Shown: in pieces, positions 60,284-64,000 of the stretch
Position numbering within the stretch: the stretch's first letter is position 1
How the letters are laid out: the number at the start of each line of letters is the position of its first letter
Assembly (NCBI GenBank): GCA_030812955.1
Contig: JAUSTR010000008.1
Span: forward strand, 25,130 to 89,129
Source of the DNA: Bacillus alveayuensis
GTDB taxonomy: Bacteria > Bacillota > Bacilli > Bacillales > Aeribacillaceae
Reading direction: 5' to 3'
DNA: 64,000 nt
Translations under genes and position numbers: made by a program
Notes under the pieces: generated by a model
The model's database searches: none
Told to the model about the DNA's origin: nothing
What the model saw: only the letters and a program-made list of their open reading frames with translations

Positions 60284-60855
60284 AAGACTTGATCGGCATC
60301 GTTTTAGCAGGTGGACAATCAAAACGATTTGGCAAACCGAAAGCACTTGCCAAAAGAAACGGTAAAGAATTTATTTTATATAGTGTCGAAACATTACGTT
60401 CCATTACAAAAAATATTATCATCGTTGTCCACCCAGAACTAAAAAAAAATTTACCAGTAATCGATCAAGCTATATTCATAACCGACATTGAGCCTTATAA
60501 AGGAAAAGGGCCTCTTGCGGGATTATTTTCTGTAATGTCTCAATATGAGGCGAAGTGGTATATGGTCTTACCGTGTGATGTGCCTTTTATCAATGATCAT
60601 ATTTTGAAAATCTTGCAATTGTATCAAGATGAAAAGTGGGATGCTATTTTACCTCGTGTGAATAAAAGAATTCAGCCACTCGTTGCCCTGTATCATCGTC
60701 GTGTAAAGGAAGAAATCAAGTCGAGATTAGAAAGAAACGAACTGAGCATGAAGTATTTACTTGACAATATACAGGTGAAATATATTGATCTAATAGACGA
60801 ACAACCGTTTATGAACATTAATACGAAAGAGGAATATGAAAAATTTGTTCGATGA
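60280..60855 (+). CDS. mobA: Molybdenum cofactor guanylyltransferase
   Basis: A 191-residue nucleotidyltransferase. LAGGQSKRFGKPKAL at the start is the GTP loop and YMVLPCDVPF supplies the metal-binding Asp. It makes the guanine dinucleotide form of the cofactor for DMSO-reductase-type enzymes such as nitrate reductase or formate dehydrogenase. It differs clearly from the MocA at 8934. The ATG overlaps the moaB stop (ATGA). No enzyme needing the guanine form is in the window. Confidence 0.92.
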   Translation: MKDLIGIVLAGGQSKRFGKPKALAKRNGKEFILYSVETLRSITKNIIIVVHPELKKNLPVIDQAIFITDIEPYKGKGPLAGLFSVMSQYEAKWYMVLPCDVPFINDHILKILQLYQDEKWDAILPRVNKRIQPLVALYHRRVKEEIKSRLERNELSMKYLLDNIQVKYIDLIDEQPFMNINTKEEYEKFVR

Positions 60856-60895
60856 AAAGGGACATACCGTTTCTTATTAAGGACCAAATAAATAC

Positions 60896-60967
60896 GCTCT
60901 TTTCTAAAAGATTTGCTTTACTAGCTTTTCGACTGTCATAGGTAAGAGACACGCTTGCTATGTCACG
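60896..60967. repeat. Interspersed palindromic repeat, partial copy 6
   Basis: GCTCTTTTCTAAAAGATTTGC, CTTTTCGACTGTCA and ACACGCTTGCTATGTCACG follow the left half of the full-length copies, then the similarity stops. It splits the molybdenum cofactor cluster between mobA and moeA. Confidence 0.8.
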
Positions 60968-61052
60968 TATTCCTTTTTGTGATGACCTATACGGCACTTA
61001 TTAAGGGACATTGTGTTCATAATCTGAACATATTAGGATTAGTAAGAAAGGA

Positions 61053-62318
61053 ATGGGGAAAGTGCGAAAGCCAATAAAAGTGGAAGAAGCGATTGAACGG
61101 GTTATGAATGAGAGTATGGAGGGGGAGCGAGAATACGTATCACTTGAAGAAAGCTATGGTCGTGTGTTAGCAGAAGATATGAAAGCGACGACAGATGTTC
61201 CATGGTTTGATCGTTCCCCGTATGATGGATATGCTATTTTTGCAGAAGCAACACAAAATGCGTCGACGAATTCCCCTGTATTGTTAGAAGTCGTTGGAAC
61301 AGTTGGAGCCGGTTCAGTTTGGGAGGAGCCGCTCAAGCCAAATCAAGCTGTCAAAATTATGACAGGTGCAGCAATTCCAGATGGAGCAAATGCCGTCATT
61401 ATGGTTGAATTAACAAAAGAAGTTGTCAAAGACGGAAAAGCGTATGTGCAAATTAAACGAAAAGTCTCAAAAGGAGAAAATATTTCTCGGATTGGCGAGG
61501 ATATGCTAAAGGGGAGTTTGCTCGTTGAAAAAGGAACGGTCATCAATCCAGGAGTTGTAGCCATTTTAGCAACATTTGGCTATCATCGGGTGCCTGTCAT
61601 GAAAAAGCCAAAAGTCGTCATCATTGCAACTGGAAGCGAGTTATTAAATGTGTACGAACCGCTTGAAAAAGGGAAAATTCGTAACAGCAATTCCTATATG
61701 CTGCAAACACAAATATTACGAGCTGGAGGAGAACCTGTTGTCTTTGGAAAAGTAAAAGATACCTTTCAAGAGACATACGAGGCCGTAACAAAGGCGATGG
61801 AAGAAGCAAATATCATTGTGACAACAGGTGGGGTTTCCGTTGGAGATTTCGATTTTTTGCCAAAGGTGTATGAAAAGCTTGGCGCGAAATTATTATTTAA
61901 CAAAGTAGCAATGCGCCCAGGAAGTGTCACCTCAGCTGCGGTATTAGACCAAAAAATGTTGTTCGGACTGTCTGGCAACCCTTCAGCCTGTTATGTAGGA
62001 TTTGAACTGTTTGTCCGTCCATATTTAAAAGCGATGCTTGGCCAAAAAAATTGTTATTTAAAAAAGGTTCAAGCAGTTTTGAAAAAGGATTTTACGAAAG
62101 CGAACCCTTTTACTAGATTTGTGCGTGCTAAACTTTCTTACGATGATGGAATGTTGCAAGTAGAACCTATAGGAAAAGATAAATCCAATATTGTTTCTTC
62201 ATTAATAGAAGCAAATAGTTTAATTGTTTTACCAGGTGGCACACGAGGATTTCAAGAGGGAACGAAAGTGGATGTTCTTTTGCTTGAAGATGAACAAGGA
62301 GCACGGAATTGGCAATGA
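61053..62318 (+). CDS. moeA: Molybdopterin molybdenumtransferase
   Basis: A 421-residue MoeA. FDRSPYDGYAI and PGAAIPDGANAV-like MTGAAIPDGANAVIMVE mark domain I/III. The MoCF domain has IIATGSELL, RNSNSYML, TTGGVSVGDFDFL and LFGLSGNPSACYV. It inserts molybdate into adenylated molybdopterin. ATG 61053 sits one base after AAAGGA; GTG 61062 has better spacing, so the true start may be there. It overlaps mobB by ATGA. Confidence 0.93.
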   Translation: MGKVRKPIKVEEAIERVMNESMEGEREYVSLEESYGRVLAEDMKATTDVPWFDRSPYDGYAIFAEATQNASTNSPVLLEVVGTVGAGSVWEEPLKPNQAVKIMTGAAIPDGANAVIMVELTKEVVKDGKAYVQIKRKVSKGENISRIGEDMLKGSLLVEKGTVINPGVVAILATFGYHRVPVMKKPKVVIIATGSELLNVYEPLEKGKIRNSNSYMLQTQILRAGGEPVVFGKVKDTFQETYEAVTKAMEEANIIVTTGGVSVGDFDFLPKVYEKLGAKLLFNKVAMRPGSVTSAAVLDQKMLFGLSGNPSACYVGFELFVRPYLKAMLGQKNCYLKKVQAVLKKDFTKANPFTRFVRAKLSYDDGMLQVEPIGKDKSNIVSSLIEANSLIVLPGGTRGFQEGTKVDVLLLEDEQGARNWQ

Positions 62319-62839
62319 TCATTCTACAAGTTGTCGGATATCAAAATAGCGGAAAAACAACTCTTATAGAGAAATTGGTCAGAGAGTTCACGAATCGAGG
62401 GGTGAAGGTCGGAACTTTAAAACATCATGGACATGGAGGAAAGCCAGAGCTTCCTAAAAAAGACTCAACACGTCATTGGGAAGCAGGAGCACTTGTTTCT
62501 GCGGTTGAAGGAGATGGGACTCTCTTTTTGACAGCAGCAACTCATAATAGTTGTAATTTATCAAAGCTTATTGAATTGTATCGTCATTTTGAAATAGATT
62601 TATTGCTCATCGAAGGATTTAAAAATTCCCCATATCCAAAAATTGTTTGCATTCGTGATGAGTGCGATCTTCATTTATTACAACTTCAAAATGTTGTCGC
62701 TTCGATTAGTTGGGTACCGTTAAATGAGGGGAATTCGTTTTTCATTTCTGAAGAAAAAAAATATATAGAATGGATTATTCAGTATGTTAAGGGGGAAGGA
62801 AATGTTTGCGATTGTGAAAGAACCGATAGATGTCACTAG
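62315..62839 (+). CDS. mobB: Molybdopterin-guanine dinucleotide biosynthesis adapter protein
   Basis: A 174-residue P-loop protein: VVGYQNSGKTTLIEKL at the N-terminus, TLKHHGHGG, and LLIEGFKNSPYPKI. MobB binds GTP and assists MobA. ATG 62315 overlaps the moeA stop; a TTG six bases upstream is less likely. The gene overlaps moaE by 38 bases. Confidence 0.92.
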   Translation: MIILQVVGYQNSGKTTLIEKLVREFTNRGVKVGTLKHHGHGGKPELPKKDSTRHWEAGALVSAVEGDGTLFLTAATHNSCNLSKLIELYRHFEIDLLLIEGFKNSPYPKIVCIRDECDLHLLQLQNVVASISWVPLNEGNSFFISEEKKYIEWIIQYVKGEGNVCDCERTDRCH

Positions 62840-63257
62840 TGTCATTAAAGCAGTCACGAATCGAAATGCTGGAGCGATCGTAACGTTTATCGGTACGGTA
62901 AGAGAATTAACGAAGGGGAAAAAAACGTTATATTTGCAATATGAAGCATATGAATCGATGGCCAAGAAAAAGCTTGAACAGATTGGATCTGAAATTATTA
63001 GCCGATTTCCAGAAGCAAAAGTCGCGATTGTCCATCGTATTGGCCGTTTAGAAATCTCAGATGTGGCAGTTGCCATAGCTGTTTCAACCCCGCACCGTGC
63101 TGATGCTTATGAAGCAAATCGGTATGCGATTGAGCGCATCAAAGAAATGGTGCCAATTTGGAAAAAAGAGCATTGGGAAGATGGGGAAACATGGATTGGG
63201 AATCAACAAGGAACAATCGAATACGAAAATGGTTATCCAAAGGAGGGAACAGAATGA
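62802..63257 (+). CDS. moaE: Molybdopterin synthase catalytic subunit
   Basis: A 151-residue MoaE. GAIVTFIGTVRELTKGK, LQYEAYESMA, VHRIGRLEISDVAVAIAVSTPHRADAYEANRYAIE and PIWKKEHWEDGETWIG carry the catalytic Lys and Arg/His residues. It uses the thiocarboxylated MoaD tail to add sulfur to cyclic pyranopterin. ATG 62802 follows GGGGGAAGGA. It overlaps moaD by four bases. Confidence 0.95.
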   Translation: MFAIVKEPIDVTSVIKAVTNRNAGAIVTFIGTVRELTKGKKTLYLQYEAYESMAKKKLEQIGSEIISRFPEAKVAIVHRIGRLEISDVAVAIAVSTPHRADAYEANRYAIERIKEMVPIWKKEHWEDGETWIGNQQGTIEYENGYPKEGTE

Positions 63258-63487
63258 TTCGTATTTTACTTTTTGCACATTTGAAGGAGCAATTGAATGC
63301 AGAGGAAATCACTTTGCCTTTTCCAGAATTGACTGTACACCAACTTCGTCAAGAGCTTAAAGATCGCTATGGACTGTCATCGGTTTCTTCCCTTATGATT
63401 GCCGTTAACGAAGAATTTGCAACAGATGATGAAATGATCAGAGAAGGAGATGTCGTTGCTCTCATTCCACCGGTGAGTGGAGGATAA
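63254..63487 (+). CDS. moaD: Molybdopterin synthase sulfur carrier subunit
   Basis: A 77-residue ubiquitin-fold protein. It starts MIRILLFAHLKEQLN and ends IPPVSGG; the final Gly-Gly is thiocarboxylated by MoeB-type enzymes. AVNEEFATDDEMIREGDVVALIPP is typical. ATG 63254 lies inside the moaE stop after GGAGGGAA. The frame extends further up but only as overlap with moaE. It is the last gene of the cluster. Confidence 0.95.
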   Translation: MIRILLFAHLKEQLNAEEITLPFPELTVHQLRQELKDRYGLSSVSSLMIAVNEEFATDDEMIREGDVVALIPPVSGG

Positions 63488-63608
63488 ATATGACTCGTTC
63501 CTGCTTCATTTAACATTCAAAATGAATGGAAACGATGCTTAAAGGAAGCTGATTGTAAAGAAGGAATATAAGCTTTTCACCGTTTTTACAGAAAATAGAT
63601 AAAAGAGT

Positions 63609-63634
63609 GGCGGTTCTTTTCATGATGAACCGCC
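63609..63634 (-). terminator. Hairpin after yhzD (convergent with the moa cluster)
   Basis: GGCGGTTC pairs with GAACCGCC over 8 bp. On the minus strand ACTCTTTTATC follows, a modest T run, so it probably ends the yhzD transcript. Confidence 0.6.
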
Positions 63635-63649
63635 GAAAATTTGCGTATG

Positions 63650-63835
63650 TTAACGATGGAATAAAATTAATTTTCCACTTGAGGATGTACAGCGGTGCGT
63701 CGTTTCTAAATAATTATGCTCTCGCAGTTTTTCTGTTCCAATTTTTTTTGCTTCATTTTCATTTTCTGCCTCAAACGTTTCATCAAGTAATTTTTCCCCT
63801 TTTTGATTAAAAACCGTTAGCGTGTATGTTGGCAT
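63650..63835 (-). CDS. yhzD: YhzD-like small protein
   Basis: A 61-residue protein starting PTYTLTVFNQKGEKLLDETFEAENENEAKKIGTEKL and ending GKLILFHR. The pattern matches Bacillus YhzD as I remember it. It looks like a small alpha-beta fold of unknown function. AAAGGAGG precedes the ATG. The last 160 bases of the window upstream are AT-rich with no gene visible. Confidence 0.75.
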   Translation of the reverse strand: MPTYTLTVFNQKGEKLLDETFEAENENEAKKIGTEKLREHNYLETTHRCTSSSGKLILFHR

Positions 63836-64000
63836 GAAAACTTCCTCCTTTCATTCTGTATAATAAATTTCAATCTTATAATAAAAAAATCCTTCCTCTT
63901 TTTAGATTGAGCCAATTTCATAATTGCTCTTTTTAAAAATACAAAAACCTACAGAATTTCTTAATTGTATTTTTAAAAACAGAAATCATGCAGCTTGTTG

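Overview
The window looks like the chromosome of a low-GC, endospore-forming member of the Bacillaceae. Several sets of genes support this: an alpha/beta-type small acid-soluble spore protein, two CotF-type coat proteins, a yheE-yheD/yheC-yheB-yheA block in the Bacillus order, an msmX-yxkF pair, HemAT, HemZ, YhaX and YhzD homologues, and Shine-Dalgarno sites of the AAAGGAGG type with frequent GTG and TTG starts. I saw no rRNA, tRNA, CRISPR array or prophage. Nothing here fixes the species.

Layout. 1-5.7 kb: remnants of a membrane-protein gene and a histidine kinase gene, an AI-2E-type exporter, a cadC-cadA metal-efflux operon fused to the wreck of an ars operon, and a two-gene fluoride channel. 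5.9-17.5 kb: moaA, then a long catabolic operon with an AraC-type response regulator, XdhC and MocA maturation factors, a three-subunit molybdenum hydroxylase with a CoxG-like protein, an aryl/acyl-CoA ligase, a crotonase and a benzoate-type transporter. 17.9-21.6 kb (minus strand): class I ribonucleotide reductase nrdE-nrdF behind a cobalamin riboswitch, a terminator and paired NrdR-like boxes. 21.7-28.5 kb: Hsp20, a TPP-riboswitch-controlled thiM-thiD-thiE operon, NhaC, HemAT and two small genes. 28.5-32.6 kb: a repeat-rich stretch around a cystine ABC transporter (tcyABC). 32.6-49.6 kb: spore and housekeeping genes (glycosyltransferase, coat proteins, SASP, MsmX, four tandem ATP-grasp proteins, YheB, YheA, DMT exporter, HAD protein, HemZ). 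49.9-58.3 kb: a sodium-solute symporter, a sensor kinase and an NtrC-type regulator, followed by a sigma-54 promoter and an NRAMP-like transporter-pxpB-pxpA-pxpC operon for 5-oxoproline. 58.4-63.8 kb: a FUSC-type exporter, moaB-mobA, moeA-mobB-moaE-moaD and yhzD.

How it fits together. The molybdenum cofactor genes at both ends can supply the molybdenum hydroxylase. MocA and XdhC point to the cytosine-dinucleotide, sulfurated form of the cofactor. The hydroxylase, CoA ligase, crotonase and BenE-type permease together suggest uptake, CoA activation and hydroxylation of an aromatic or heteroaromatic acid; the substrate is unknown. The symporter-kinase-NtrC trio resembles a CbrA-CbrB system whose transporter and kinase halves are separate genes. 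Its most obvious target is the sigma-54 promoter directly downstream.

The most unusual non-coding material is a family of at least six interspersed palindromic repeats (4.4, 5.5, 17.6, 45.5, 49.7 and 60.9 kb), a 157-bp element sitting between two copies of the tcyC terminator hairpin, a 52-bp tandem repeat beside a transposase remnant, and structured leaders in front of a glycosyltransferase gene and the SASP gene.
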